Shown piece by piece: positions 1 to 11,847 of a DNA stretch of 64,000 nucleotides. This stretch comes from Lobosporangium transversale (taxonomy: Eukaryota > Mortierellomycota > Mortierellomycetes > Mortierellales > Mortierellaceae). Where the stretch lies: assembly GCF_002105155.1 (NCBI RefSeq), contig NW_019029018.1, positions 142,001 to 206,000 of the forward strand, given 5' to 3'. Below the pieces are notes generated by a model that did not search any database, was not told the origin of the DNA, and was given only the letters and a program-made list of their open reading frames with translations. Position numbers and translations under genes: made by a program. Position 1 is the first letter of the stretch; each line of letters starts with the position of its first letter.

Positions 1-194
1 TCTTGCAATTGCAAAGACAAATGAAAAGGTGGTCGTGAAATAATTTAAATTGACAGATATTGCCTGTTATTGATTTGCATCAAAAGAAAATAAAAAAATA
101 AAAATATGTATTCAAATGTTGCACTAGGATTATGCATGTATTCCCTGTAGTCTTTTAACTTGGAGATGCCAACAAACCTTTTTTTTAAAAAAAT

Positions 195-540
195 GATCCG
201 AGGTGGAACTCCAGCACGCTTCGCAAGATCCTCACGGATGAGACAAGCCCCTATTGTGTGATAAGCTCGCCAGCATCGAACTGAACTGCAGTAGACTTCA
301 GGACTCCCATTCCGATTGAAGGAAGCACATGTTCATCATAATCCAAACCAAGTCTCTGATAGATTTGGGGAAAGTTCTTGACATAGAGGGGTCAAGGTGA
401 TCATATCCTTGAATCCTTCTTCGGCGGATATCAAAAAAGAATAATTCTCAAAACAGTTTGTGTGATCTTAGTACCAGGCAAGAAAAGCTCCATTGTCTAG
501 CGCTCTTCATCATATCATGGTCCATAGCTATGATAGTATT
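195..540 (-). pseudogene. Prohibitin (Phb1-like) relic
   Basis: Reading the minus strand downward from about 540 gives a decayed copy of the middle of a prohibitin. The pieces include FDIR-like and [10 protein letters not shown] segments, then '[20 protein letters not shown]' and '[11 protein letters not shown]'. The last is followed directly by a TAG where prohibitins have Arg-Glu, then by 'REDLAKRAG' after a +1 frameshift. At least two more frameshifts lie near 370-430. Similarity ends near 195, so the C-terminal third is missing, and the N-terminus is unrecognisable. Intact prohibitins are scaffold proteins of the mitochondrial inner membrane; this copy cannot make one. The segment around the DYDE motif is clear, while the edges beyond about 440 are weak. 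No intact copy lies in the window. Confidence 0.75.
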
Positions 541-935
541 TATTGGCAATTGAAGAGTTATTACTGATCAAAAAAGGCCTTCAGGACATTTTTTTTTATT
601 AAAATTAATCTAATAACAAACATATCGCCAATTTCATTTGGTCATGATACCTTATATTTTTAATCTAAAAACGATGATTGAATTGTTCTGGTGGCATTTC
701 ACTACGTGACGGACTTGCAACAATACTCGTAACAAGCGAGCCAATTGGCTGCCAATACACTCGAAAGTATTCAAAAAATATAAGGTATCATGACCAAATG
801 AAACGGGCTATACATACATATGTATTTAATAAATGTACAGTACATCATGCACATATTTATATATATATACTGTGGTTGAAAGCAGCTGGCTGTGGTGCAT
901 TCTATACAAACGGGAGTAATGAATTGTCTATGGCA
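541..935. other. Gene-free stretch
   Basis: AT-rich DNA between the prohibitin relic and the inverted-repeat element. It contains a segment near 671-690 (acgatgattgaattg) that also occurs in the MITE-like copies at 27.8-28.3 kb and 47.7 kb, so part of it may belong to the same element family. I see no supported gene. Confidence 0.5.
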
Positions 936-1109
936 GTCCCCGCCAGAAAGTCGTCGACTAGTATATTTTTAAAATACTATCTTTGAATCATATTGGCTAA
1001 TTTGATTCAGTGGCTTATTGAGTGAAATGGAGGTTATTTTATCCAATTTAAAATTTTTGAAAATGTTTACATGTATAATATTCGTCGACGACTTTGTGGC
1101 GAAGGCTCT
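936..1109. mobile_element. MITE-like element, copy 1
   Basis: The left arm at about 936-970 and the right arm at about 1075-1109 are imperfect inverted repeats sharing a core of the type GCCA(g/c)AAAGTCGTCGAC. The interior (tgattcagtggcttattgagtgaaatgg) matches the interior of the copy at 47727-47834 along its length. There is no coding capacity, so this is probably a non-autonomous DNA-transposon derivative. Target-site duplications are not obvious. Confidence 0.55.
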
Positions 1110-1218
1110 ATTTGTTTTATTTTATTTTATTTTATTTTTTTTGCTTTGTTTCGGATATTTAAATTTTGCTTATCCCACCCTACTGCTGACTAATACAGGA
1201 AAGGACACTTGACACCGA

Positions 1219-1620
1219 TTAAGATATTGATTGCTGATTCTGTTGTCGTTTGCTCTTGAATGACGACCGAGTAGAAGAACCTCCATGGTTATGTTTGTTC
1301 AAATTCCTTTTCTCGTTGCGACGATGTTTCTTGACCGTCTTGACGTTAACACCTAGAGCACGAGCGAGGTCATGGTGATTGCTGTCATGTCCACTCAGCT
1401 CAAAGTTCTGCATCAGGAATGGGTTTCGTGGAGCGTTGTTGGCTTTAGAGGCTTTTATCCGCGTGATAGGAATTGCCTGAGCTAGTCCGGTTGATGCACC
1501 ACTAGAGGAGCTCAGAGTGATGATGGTCTGAAGAAGAAGGAATGTGAAAATACTGAGGATGAGGACTGGGCTGCGACCGCGACTGCGACTGCTACTAGAA
1601 TAGCTAACTAATGAACTCAT
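1219..1620 (-). CDS. Possible small secreted or membrane-anchored protein
   Basis: A single open frame of 133 residues. The N-terminus is Ser/Arg-rich, followed by a strongly hydrophobic segment (residues about 18-34, SPVLILSIFTFLLLQ) and a small-residue stretch suitable for signal cleavage or a membrane anchor. The rest is basic and Asn/Gln/Ser-rich; a short segment (DLARALGVNVKTVKK) looks like a helix-turn-helix piece, which may be chance. I recognise no family. It reads convergently towards no neighbour, and a pyrimidine-rich stretch sits upstream of the ATG on the minus strand. It could be a genuine species-specific small secreted protein or a chance frame; transcript data would decide. 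Confidence 0.4.
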   Translation of the reverse strand: MSSLVSYSSSSRSRGRSPVLILSIFTFLLLQTIITLSSSSGASTGLAQAIPITRIKASKANNAPRNPFLMQNFELSGHDSNHHDLARALGVNVKTVKKHRRNEKRNLNKHNHGGSSTRSSFKSKRQQNQQSIS

Positions 1621-1621
1621 G

Positions 1622-1802
1622 TTTGGGTATAAAGAAAGAAAGAAAAAAAAAAATCAAGCAATTGAAGGGAAGGAAATGAGAGACTGTACAGTATATAGAA
1701 TTATGAAGGCGTTAAGAGTAGAAATGAGAGTTGTTAGGATAAGATGGATATGATTGAGGATGTTGAAGAAGAGAAGAAGAAGAAATATTTTCTCTCCCTT
1801 AT

Positions 1803-1841
<39 letters not shown>

Positions 1842-2289
1842 AAGAGCAAGAGCAAGAAGAGTAAGGTGGAGAGATGATCCTCAAAAAGCGAGAAGCACGT
1901 TGTTCGCATGTCCAATTCACCAAACTTGACGTGCAAACGAAGAAATTAATTTTTTTTGAAAGTGTTTCACGATCATGTTTGAAACAACACCACGCTCCTC
2001 CTGAATTTTTTGTACCTTTTTGCAGGGTCCAAGCAAAACCTGAGACACTAATTGACAGTGACACAATAATGCCAAATCCCCGTCATTTGCTCCATCTGCT
2101 CTCCTTCAACATGGACAGTACATTTCTCCAAAAGCATTAGTGTGCTTTTAAACATTTTTTCCCCTTTCTGGGAGCAATTAGCTTTTTTTTTTTTTTTTTT
2201 TTTACTGACAAAGAATACAGTAGATAGATATATGCAATATAGCTTCTATATATTGCATGTATATAAAGAGATTGATCAAAAAATACAAA
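1622..2289. other. Intergenic region with long poly(A) tract
   Basis: Lies between the small ORF and the NRAMP 3' end. It holds a run of more than 30 A residues (about 1807-1840) and a T run (about 2185-2202). Several low-complexity open frames here come only from these runs. No gene seen. Confidence 0.6.
1807..1840. repeat. Poly(A) tract
   Basis: A run of more than 30 A, the longest pure homopolymer I saw in the window. Similar A or T runs of 18-28 occur in many introns and spacers. Confidence 0.8.
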
Positions 2290-3714
2290 CTATTTACCCT
2301 GGATTGTCTGGATCAAAAGATAAAAGTTTAAGCTTAACAAAACAACGCTAATGATGCCCGAAATGATAACAAGCCACCATGAATTGGCAAAGTTATGGAG
2401 CAGGAGTTGTCGAGGCGCAGCAGCTTCGGACCCAATGTTTGCATGAGAATGGATGGCCGTAGATTCTGTGCGATGCTCTTCATTTGTAGGCACAGATGAA
2501 GTCTTCTCGTCCTCTTTGTATTGGAAGCCGTAAGTCAGTTCTCCAGGTTTGTCATGGTTATCCTCCACCGGAACGGTCATGCATCGTCCCATGCTTGTGA
2601 ATAAAACCAAAGGAACAACAGCAAACGGAAGTTGGATACTTAGAGCAACCTGGCTAGCCAGCAACAAATTAGACAACCCACTTTGGCCTTTGATGATGAC
2701 GATAATTAGGGCTGGAATGATGGCCAAGCAGCGAGTCAAGAGCCTGCGTACCCATGGCTTCAGGTATGAAGCACCCAAAAAGCCCTCCATAATAATTTGA
2801 CCCGCCAACGTCGCTGTCAAGGTAGAGGACTGACCCGCCATCAGCAAAGCAACTGCAAAAACATATCCAGCAGCCTTGCCCAGATATTGTGAGAGAAGAT
2901 GGAACGCATCGAAAAAATCTGCTAGACCTTCATTGTCGACTTCCGGAAACTTGTACTTGAAAGTGGCAGCAGAAACGATCAAGATCGCAGAGTTGACATA
3001 CAAAGCGAATGTTAAGGCGACAGTGGAGTCTACAAAAGTGTATCGAAGCGTGGTTCTAATGGTCGAATGCTTGAGTGATACTGCGCCCTTGTCCTCGTCC
3101 AACATGGCCTGTCGTTGATCAGAAGCCATCAAATTAGATGTGGATGACATAGAAGCCTGACTGCTTGCCAACTTGGTCAACTCACGACTAGTTCGTAACT
3201 TGACAATGCTTGAGTGCAGATACAAGTTGTGAGGCATAACTGTAGCTCCAATAATGCCGATGGCCAAATATAATGCTCCCCTGTTCGTCAAGATCTCAGC
3301 ACTGGGCAGGAACCCTTTAAACACATCCTTGGCAACCGGTTGTGCATATACAATCTCGGCCGTAAAACAGACTCCAACACAGGATACCAGAAGGATAACA
3401 AGAGCCTCAAACAATCGCCTCGATTTTACGGATTGATCGTCTCTGAAAGCAAATAGAATGACTAGAACATCTGCAGCTGTGATGACAACGCCCCATGGCA
3501 ATGGAATCTTGAACAACAAATTGAGAGCAATTGCGCTTCCAATAACCTCTGCAAGGTCACAGGCAATAATGGCAAGTTCAGCAAGCACATAAAGGATCCA
3601 GTTGACATATTTTGGCGTAAACTTGCGGCATGCTTGCGCCAGATCTAATATCATTGGAAGAATAAAGATAAATCATTTATACTACGCCACACTTTACTAA
3701 AGGAATAACTCTTA

Positions 3715-3745
<31 letters not shown>

Positions 3746-4912
3746 GTCAATCTAGAAAAAAAAACTTACCCAGGCCTGAAACGACACCAAGCTTCACTGC
3801 CAAGCCTTGCAGAATAACAGCCATCAGATTTGACAACAGAATGACAAAAAGCAACATGTACCCAAAGCTGGAACCACCTGCTAGGTCAGTCGCCCAATTT
3901 CCTGGATCCATGTATCCAACGCTGATGACTATAATTACGAGCATTAAGAAATGTCAGTTAGGGTTCGGCATATGAATACTATTAATTTTTCATTGCATGT
4001 GCATCCTGCAAAAAAAAAAAAAAAAAGACACAAGAAAAAGATTCACGCACTGGTATGAGAACCTAATTTTTCTCGCGTGGTATCTTTTATAATTACAATC
4101 GGAAATTGGCACCTGAAAAGAGAACTTTCTCTGACAGTCCAAACCTAATTGGAGATGGTAAAGATTGATTGTCTGGATCGTGCCTCGACCAGTGAGATCA
4201 ACTACTTACTGTAGCCTGGACCAACAAAGCGCATGAAGCGCTTGAGCACAATAGCAATGCTCCGCAGCCGTGAGGGTTTAACAGGGTGAAGGCCATTAGG
4301 GTCTTGGCCTGCGGCCACATGGGTATCCAGACCATCGTAGCTGCTAAAGTGAAGTGGGCGTTGTTGACGAGGGTCGTTCGATTGTCCAGATAGAGTCCTG
4401 TTGTGCATCCTGGGAGAGTGAGGTCCTTTGAGGTTGCCCCTATTATTTTCATTGGGCCTAGACCAAGGAAAAGATAGGCGAGACAACCATGATATCGGAC
4501 CTTGCGAATCATCTTGCTGACGCTGTGCCATATGATTCGCAGAAGTAGCATTTCTCATACTAGTCATAGACCGAGGAATGGTCTGAGCAAGCACAGAAGT
4601 GTCTTCTTCCTTTTTGGTTGAGTAGGGTGTGGCTACGGATGGAATCGAATTCGAATCCACCGCGGCCTTGTCTGGTCTACTTTGGCTATCTAGAGGCACT
4701 GGTGAGACCAGATCCACCTGCGAAGGCTGTGAATTGTCTTGGATACCACCAGAGGTAATGATTCCGTTTGAAGCTATCAAGGCCTTGTCTTTCTCAAGTG
4801 TTTCGTGAGAGGACTTTATGCCAGCGCGGGACTGAGGGGGGGTCTGTTCAAAGGGCAGCTGAGCTCGTGGTCCATGAAGGTCCAACTGCTCATCAGGTGA
4901 GGGCAGATTCAT
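2290..4912 (-). CDS. NRAMP-family divalent metal transporter
   Basis: Three exons: 4912-4210, 3928-3770 and 3644-2290. GT-AG introns restore one frame of 738 residues. NRAMP/Smf proteins import Mn2+, Fe2+ and related metals with protons. Both metal-binding signatures are intact: DPGNW in TM1 (near residue 242) and MPHNLYLHS in TM6 (Met near 424). About 230 hydrophilic Ser/Pro-rich residues precede the membrane core, a longer tail than usual that may be regulatory. The C-terminal half carries the remaining hydrophobic helices, ending in [13 protein letters not shown]. An upstream in-frame ATG at 4990 exists, but the 26 residues it would add are encoded by pyrimidine-rich leader-like DNA, so I take 4912. 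The gene is divergent from DMC1, with a shared 0.8 kb upstream region. Plasma-membrane, vacuolar or endosomal location cannot be told from sequence. Confidence 0.9.
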
Positions 4913-4990
4913 GATGGCGAATGGGATGTGAAAGAAAGACAAGAGGTGGGAATGAAAGGAATGGAATAGAAGGAATAAAAAGGATGGCAA

Positions 4991-5711
4991 TAAAAGGAGT
5001 GGGAAATGAAACGCCCTCTTCCAAGTCTGTCATAATTTTAATAAGGACCGTGCCAAAAAAAAAAAAGAAAAGAAAAGAAAAAAAAGTCTTATAAAAGCGT
5101 CTTGTCCCGTTGGTTCCCGGTCGGACCCTTTTTCTGACGGTCTGATTGCATCAATCAGGCGATATTTCTGTTCATGTTCAAATGCATCACCACAGCGATC
5201 GTTTTTATTGGTGAATAAAAAAATGCAATTGTTGTATTTATGCCTCTATTTGAAGGAGAAGCTTGGACAGCGACAGACAAGGACCAATGTCTCATTGTCT
5301 AATCCGCGCCTGTACTTTCAAACAGATGAAGTCAGATCCTCTACATGATCTGAAGCTTAATTTCACTAACAGAAGACCTTTGCCCAGCTTTACTTAACTG
5401 TCTGCACCCTCCTGAAAATCTGTTCACCGCCTTCACCGCTTTGGTCCTGCCTCATTGCCGGCCCAGATACGATCTCAGTACCAATCTTAGCATCTGTACC
5501 AGTGCAGATGTCTTTAATATCCTTAAAAGCATTGAAAGAGGCATGAGAAAGAATAATAATAAATGCGATTCTTCACGCCATCACATACGTCATTTTTTTT
5601 TTTTAGTATTTGAATAGATTCATGGATCGTCGATAGACTCAGAAATCTACGAGCTTCCATTAACACTTTACTAAAATACCAACAGCCTTCCGAATTCCTA
5701 AATATATCGAT
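4991..5711. promoter_or_regulatory. Divergent upstream region of NRAMP and DMC1
   Basis: About 0.7 kb between two divergently oriented genes, so it must contain both promoters. It includes a purine-rich A/AAAG tract at about 5056-5084. I could not identify a defined operator or a clear TATA box. The open frame on the minus strand at 5523-5876 overlaps the first DMC1 exon and is not supported. Confidence 0.5.
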
Positions 5712-7609
5712 ATGGCTATGGATCAAGTTGTTCGTGATCAAGAGGATCCGATCGAAGATGAGGAGGTGCAGTCTAGTGTCACTAGAATCACCTTCACCCC
5801 TACACTTCTGTAGCAAGCATCCCTTTCCCACGAATCTAACAAGAACTCTATTTCTTTTATTGCTCTTATCGGTCATTATAGGAAATCTTCTTCACAGGTT
5901 CAAATATCATCGTCATTAACTGCTCTTGTTAAAGATATACACGCGTTTGGACAATGATTGCTCCAGCAGCAATTCAGAAAATCTAACCAGAAACGATTTA
6001 TGTAAAATTAGAAATTGACGAGCTTCAAAACCATGGCATAAATGTGGCCGATATCAACAAGTTGAAACAGGCTGGCATATGTACCGTACAGGTAATATCA
6101 GTAAATAGCAGAGTAGTGGTCGACTTTCCCTTTATTTTGTTAGCAAGTGGTTTACGGACCATACTTTGTGTGTCAACAAACGATGCAGTGTATCCAAATG
6201 ATGACCAAGAGAACCCTCTGCCGGATCAAAGGATTTTCTGAGGTGAGTTTAATCCACAACACTCTAACTGCAGCTTCATTCTTCATATTGAGCATTCCGG
6301 CTATGCCTTGGATATCATCCTTTATCCTAGGTCAAGGTTGACAAGCTTAAAGAAGCGGCATCCAAGCTTCACAGCGTATCGTTTATTACAGGACTGGAAT
6401 ACAGTATCCAACGGAAGAAGGTCATAACAATTTCAACTGGATCCAAGCAGCTTGATGAGCTTCTTGGTGGTAAGCTCATGCGTACAGTTTATTCTCTCCA
6501 GTCTAGGTGTTGTTTAAAATGATCTATTATCTATTATTAAACTTTTGTGGTACGACAGGCGGCATTCAATCAATGGCTATCACAGAAGCATTTGGAGAAT
6601 TCCGTACTGGCAAGACTCAAATTGGTCACACACTTTGCGTCATAGCCCAGCTCCCAGTAGCAATGGGCGGTGGCAACGGCAAGGTTGGTTACAGTGCCTG
6701 TATCCCACACTTTAAGTGAAAGCATAAAAAAACGCTATATCCTTTTTATCCTTTTATTAGGCCGCCTATATTGATACAGAAGGGACATTTCGACACGAGA
6801 GAATCAAGGCTATTGCTGATCGATTTGGTATTGATTCCGAAGCAGCACTTGAAAACATACTCGTTGCCCGTGCTTACAACTCTGAGCATCAGATGGACCT
6901 TATTACCGAAATTGCTGCGCGTTTTGCCGAGGAGAAGGGCATTTTTCGTTTATTGGTATGGTGGGCATTATTATTGACGTGGATCAATATCCTGATAGTG
7001 TGAGACCTATCATTAAATATATGCTTACAACTTTATGAATCATCATAAATCTAGGTTATTGATAGCATAATAGCGCTGTTTAGAACTGACTTCTCAGGGA
7101 GAGGGGAGTTATCCGAGAGACAACAAAAGCTAAATCAAATGTTAAGTCGATTGATCAAGATCGCTGAAGAATTCAACGTCGCTGTGTATATCACAAACCA
7201 AGTGCAGTCTGATCCTGGTGCAGGAATGACTTTTATTGCAGATCCCAAAAAACCAGTGGGCGGCCATATCATGGTTCGAGAATTGACTGTCTTTCGGGCG
7301 CCTTTGTTTATATAGTGCATCCACCGATCTAATTGATCATGTGTGCGGTATGAAATTATTAGGCCCATGCCTCAACCACAAGGCTCTACCTCCGTAAAGG
7401 CAGAGGTGAGGAACGTATTGCTAAGGTATATGATAGTCCTGATGTCCCTGAGGCAGAAGCTCGTAAGTTCATTACTCTTTCCTTATTTTCGAACCAGCAC
7501 CAATAGTTAAGTAAATGGTTCATGTAGCGCGCACCATGGTATATCTAAAACGTCAACTGTGAAAATAGCATACGCCATCTCTTCTGGAGGAATTGTGGAC
7601 GTCAGCTAA
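5712..7609 (+). CDS. DMC1: Meiotic recombinase Dmc1 (RecA/Rad51 family)
   Basis: Nine exons: 5712-5775, 6012-6091, 6189-6242, 6331-6469, 6559-6683, 6761-6955, 7055-7273, 7363-7462 and 7569-7609. They join in frame to 338 residues, the usual Dmc1 length. Dmc1 forms filaments on single-stranded DNA and carries out strand exchange between homologues in meiosis. Visible features are an N-terminal HhH region ([18 protein letters not shown]), Walker [10 protein letters not shown], Walker [12 protein letters not shown] followed by [17 protein letters not shown], the L2 region ([19 protein letters not shown]) and a C-terminal GGIVDVS. The pattern [13 protein letters not shown] fits Dmc1 better than Rad51. 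Substitutions at usually conserved sites, such as CIQMMTKR for GIQMTT-R, are mild. The first donor (gtgtca at 5776) is the least certain boundary. ATG 5718 is also in frame. Confidence 0.92.
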
Positions 7610-7788
7610 ATCAAGGAAATGGGTCATGCAAATGTCGTGAGTACCTTTTTTCAGCACGTGAATTAGGGGATCGCAGTCACAAAAGCAAACTTTTTTGAGT
7701 CTCTTTTTTTTTTGCAAACACATTTTTCATAAAATGAGAAGAGCAATGATGCTTTGAAAGCTGAAATAAATTAGTATACTTTTTAAGC

Positions 7789-10271
7789 ATGACAGAAGAC
7801 AATGGAGAGCAATTGTATTCTCCTGACAATACTCAAGAAAATGAAGCAAATAGTAGTGTTGCCTTAAAGCAAGTGGATAGTGTGTGTGAGGAGACTACTT
7901 GTATCTTGTCCAATCAGGCAAACGTGACAGAAAATACCAAGGTGGTTATCACTACGAACGAAACTGTCGAGCTTTGCAATGTTTCTAAGAAACGTAAAGT
8001 GGATGATGACAAGAGTGTAAATAAAGCCCACGCTGACTCAGGTATGCCGAATTGGAATGACCACAATAATTTGTTGAGCATATTATTTCTTATATACCGT
8101 TATAAATGACTATACCTTTGTTTCATAACCTATCAATTTCTAAGACGACGAAGCGGCGCAAGGCATATCCAGGCAGGCTCGCAGGTTGCTTAAGAAGCAA
8201 AATAAGAAGGTTGCCAAAAAGTCACAGGGTAATAATGGTCGGCCTTGCTTCATGCTCAGTCGTGATTACAACAAACTCAGCATCAAGGTATGTTGCTAGA
8301 TTCATGATAACGGAGCATGTATGCGCATTGAGTATAATATGCCAATTAATAATTTGCACATATTTCCTAGGATCTACGAGACCTTGTCATCTACTTGTTA
8401 ACCGAGACTAAAACATTACCATGGATCATGGTCAAAAACAAATTCAACATCGACAAAGTCCTGCTTCTCTATGTTCCAGGGCTGGATCCACAGTTTTTCA
8501 ATATCGATCTTCAGGATCCAGAGTCAAGTAAACCTATCATATGGACGCAGAAAGCTAAAACAGGAGCTGTAACAGAATTTAGCCATCTCCCAAAGTTTTT
8601 CGATACCATGAATGTGATGAAGGCTGGAGGTGACAGATACAGAGTACATCCTCCTGTGGATACGCTTCTTAGTGTACCTTTAAGCAATTCTGAGAAGACA
8701 AAGAGAGAGCAGGAATTAAAATCAAGTAAGATATAGTACTCTCTATATAATGCAGGTAGAAACACAACTCCGCATTGAGCGCTAAGAGCTAACTAGGATT
8801 CTTATTCGAAACTACTAGAAAAGGACTTGGCCAGAATGCTTAAGCCAGAAAACTACATGATGACATTGCAGCAATTACGTGAGCATGAATTCCCTCTGCC
8901 AAGTTACTTGGGCGATAAGAAGGCAGTCCAGGATGGCTGGATCGAGACAGAGCAGCGTATTGCAGAGTCAACACCAAAAAAAATGATTGCAATGGATTGT
9001 GAGATGGTATGGATCTCCTAGAGCTTTCTTGCCTGTTCTATGTCCTAGATCTAGCACTATTTCTCTGACACGCACATATTTCAATTCCGCTTCTTAGTGT
9101 CGAACAACTACTGGTTCAGAACTCACGCGCATCTCCTTGATCGATGAGGAAGGCACCACAATCTATGATCAACTGGTTTTGCCTGATAACCCAATTGTGG
9201 ATTACTTGACGCAATATTCTGGTATGACAGCAGAGCGGCTGAAAGGTATCACAACAAGACTGGTCGATGTTCAAAAGAAGCTGAAGGAAATGATCACGTA
9301 TAATACGATTCTGGTCGGACACTCGCTCGAGAATGATATGAGAGCATTGAAGGTATTTATCTTGAATGATTCATCGCTTGATGAGTAATATATTAAGATA
9401 ATCTATCCTAACGTCCTCCTCATGTATCAATGTGGATCCAACATCCAAATAGTTTGCTCATCCGTTCATTATTGATACAACAGTCGTGTATCATCATACG
9501 CGTGGACCACCTTTTCGAGCGTCATTAAAGTGGCTCGCTCAGAAATGGCTTTCAAGAAGGATTCAGCAAGGTGGTGACCATGGGCATGATTCAGTCGAGG
9601 ATGCTAAAGCCTGTATGGACCTTGTGAAGCTTAAAATCAAAGAAGGGCCAGGATTTGGCGAGTACAATAGAGATGAAGAGTCAATCTTTTCACGAATGTC
9701 ACGACACACTACATCGAGGACCTCTGCGATTATCGATTGCGAACATGTTTCAGGGCAGGGGAGTGCTACAGCTGTCATTAAAGCTTCAAGTGATGCTGAG
9801 GTCGTGAAGGCTATTCCAAAGGCAATAAATGAGCACAACTTTGTTTGGGCCAGGCTCCGAGTCCTGGAGATCAATCACGGTGTCACTTCAGCATCGCTAG
9901 CCCAAGATGGCGAAAATGAAAGACAAGATCAGATCGACGATATCAAACCTTGTGACAAACCGGCGAGCTCCATCGATGTCGAGGTGACTGATGAGGAGTT
10001 GCGGAAAGCGGCAAAGAATATTGACCAAAGTATCGCTGAAATTGTAGAATCATTGCCTGATAATACAGCAGTGATCATGACGAGCGGACAGGGTGATCTT
10101 CGGGAGGTTCGGCGGTTACAGGCACTTCAAAGCAGATTTCGGAGGTTGTATAACACTCATAGTTTGAGTATGATTCCTAAGGAGGATCAATTTTCGGATG
10201 AGGATCAAAAGGCGCTTGAGGCAGCTGTGAACAGGGCTAAGAACGGTGTATGCTTCTTTATGGTGAAGTGA
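7789..10271 (+). CDS. DEDDh RNA exonuclease (Rex1/REXO1 type)
   Basis: Six exons: 7789-8041, 8145-8287, 8371-8725, 8819-9006, 9098-9352 and 9453-10271, giving 670 residues. The DEDDh catalytic residues lie in order: MDCEMC (motif I, near 309), GHSLENDMRALK (motif II, near 390) and HDSVEDAKACMDL (motif III, near 445). In the Rex1/Rnh70 family this fold trims 3' ends of 5S rRNA, 5.8S rRNA and tRNA precursors in the nucleus. The N-terminus is acidic and contains KKRKVDDD, which resembles a nuclear localisation signal. After the nuclease domain a C-terminal region of about 200 residues includes a charged, possibly coiled segment. The gene starts 180 bp after the DMC1 stop, on the same strand. The exact paralogue (Rex1, Rex3 or Rex4) is not settled, but length and the motif block favour Rex1. 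Confidence 0.88.
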
Positions 10272-10869
10272 TGGAGTAAGAGCGATTGAGGACAAAAAAA
10301 AAAAAAAGATGAATAAGCCAGACATTTATCTCTGAACTACATTGCTCAACATGCGTTGCTCTTGTAAAATATGATCTTACCGCGATCGAGATAATCTCTT
10401 GAGTGAATAGAGGTGACAAGCAAATTGGGGATGTTGGTATGCCAAGCTTGCATATTGAATTAAGGTGAACAATACCAGAGATAGACGCGTAGTTCTTTAT
10501 GGTCACAAGAATGGAATAGCTACTCTCTAGGCTAACTTCAAGTGAATCAAATCAGAAATAGCGCATAAAAGCGATCTAGTATAAATACTAAAAAAAAAAA
10601 TGTTTTGGTGCCAATTTTTTTTATCTCTCACCTAAATCGACGTTCTTTAACCCCTCTCTGTTTTTCACACACCACTCCACTCACTCAACTTTGCAATATC
10701 TTTTTCAATCCTTCACACTCTCTTCAAATACACAATCACCGCACTCACATAAACACATAGAATCAACACACACATACTCACACATACACCCATACACACA
10801 CATACACACATACGCACATATACACAACCACACAAACACGCATTCACAGATTGAAAAGAAGGCGCTCCA
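10272..10869 (+). promoter_or_regulatory. Promoter and leader with TATA box and CA-rich microsatellite
   Basis: A TATA-like box (tataaata, about 10580-10587) precedes a pyrimidine-rich leader. From about 10726 to 10850 this becomes a degenerate CA/CACATA microsatellite. The next gene starts at 10870, so transcription from the TATA box would place the repeat in its 5' leader. Frames inside the repeat are low-complexity artefacts. Confidence 0.5.
10726..10850. repeat. CA-rich degenerate microsatellite
   Basis: Units of cacaca, cacata and cactcacaca follow each other for about 125 bp in the leader of the gene at 10870. Confidence 0.8.
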
Positions 10870-11847
10870 ATGAAGTTGTTCAAGATCGACTTTGGAATCA
10901 AAGACCGCTATCGACGGGGCCTGGCTCAAGGCACCAGGGCTAATCGATCACCTCAATCAGAGGTCTGTTTGTTTGTTTGTTTGTTTGGCAAGATACTCCT
11001 TGTTGTCATGAGCAGAACCTTTCTTTTTTGTTTTTATTGTCTCTTAACGCTTCTCTCTTGCACAACAAATTGACAACAGGCATCAGCGACGTTTAGTAAT
11101 CCCGAAAATGATCATGATCCACACCACCAAGCAACCTCCCCTTCATCACCCTCAGCCCTTTTTTCTGCAGGGACTCCATCACTCAAATCGCGGGATGAAC
11201 GTATGGAGCAATGGAATGAACTAGGGACCTCATCTTTAGAGACATCAGCGGTGATAGAGGAGGCTAGCTTTAATAATGAAGTTAATAGCAGTGTTCATCC
11301 TTTTACGACAGCTGTGGCACACCCCCATGCTCGCGGAAGTAATCGACATGTGGGACAGGAATATGACAATGAATATGAACATGAGCAACTGAACGACGGA
11401 TATCTACCATCTGCATCCTATGTATCTTCATCCACAAAAGATAACCTGTCCTCTTCATCATATTTACTCTCACCATCATCTTCATACTCCTCAGATGACG
11501 ACGAGGGAAGCGACGAGGGAAGCGACGATGGATCAGAAAGCGATGGGTCACAAGAAGATGACGATGCAAGTGATCAAGAAGTTGATTCGCCAGGTTTCAG
11601 TCTTAGTCAAGCTCGGCAACATCATCGTAGCCAATCCCAACATCTCTACCAATCCCAATATCTCGACTACTATGGAAGGGGTTATAATGTAGGCGAACAC
11701 GCAGGTTTTCTACCTCCAGCACCGGTACCAGCAATTGTGCCAGCATCAGATAGAGAGGCGTTAGAGCAAGAGGCAAGACAACGCAGATTTGAGAGACATA
11801 TTGACAAAAGACGTCAATCTTTGAATGGAACACAGCCACCTCCGTAA
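10870..11847 (+). CDS. Acidic, serine-rich protein of unknown function
   Basis: Two exons (10870-10962 and 11080-11847) give 286 residues. The intron starts with gtctg followed by a (GTTT)n run and ends in caacag. The N-terminus (MKLFKIDFGIKDRYRRG) is basic. The middle is Ser-, His- and Tyr-rich, and around residues 150-185 there is a block of alternating Asp/Glu/Ser/Gly ending QEVDSPGF. The C-terminus is basic with Arg/Glu (ERHIDKRRQ). There is no signal peptide or membrane segment. I recognise no domain. Composition suggests a largely disordered, possibly nuclear or regulatory protein, which is inference only. Clean splicing and low-complexity but non-repetitive codon use favour a real gene. 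Confidence 0.6.

Noticed and set aside
4913-4990. 26-residue N-terminal extension of the NRAMP protein as a signal peptide
   Set aside because: Phe/His/Ser/Leu-rich only because the leader is pyrimidine-rich. The next ATG at 4912 begins ordinary hydrophilic sequence and NRAMP proteins do not need a signal peptide.
10705-10929. Cys/Val-rich small protein ORFs on the minus strand
   Set aside because: They are translations of the CA/TG microsatellite.
11303-11839. Minus-strand His/Arg-rich frames opposite the acidic-protein gene
   Set aside because: They are antisense shadows of its Ser/Asp/Glu-rich exon.
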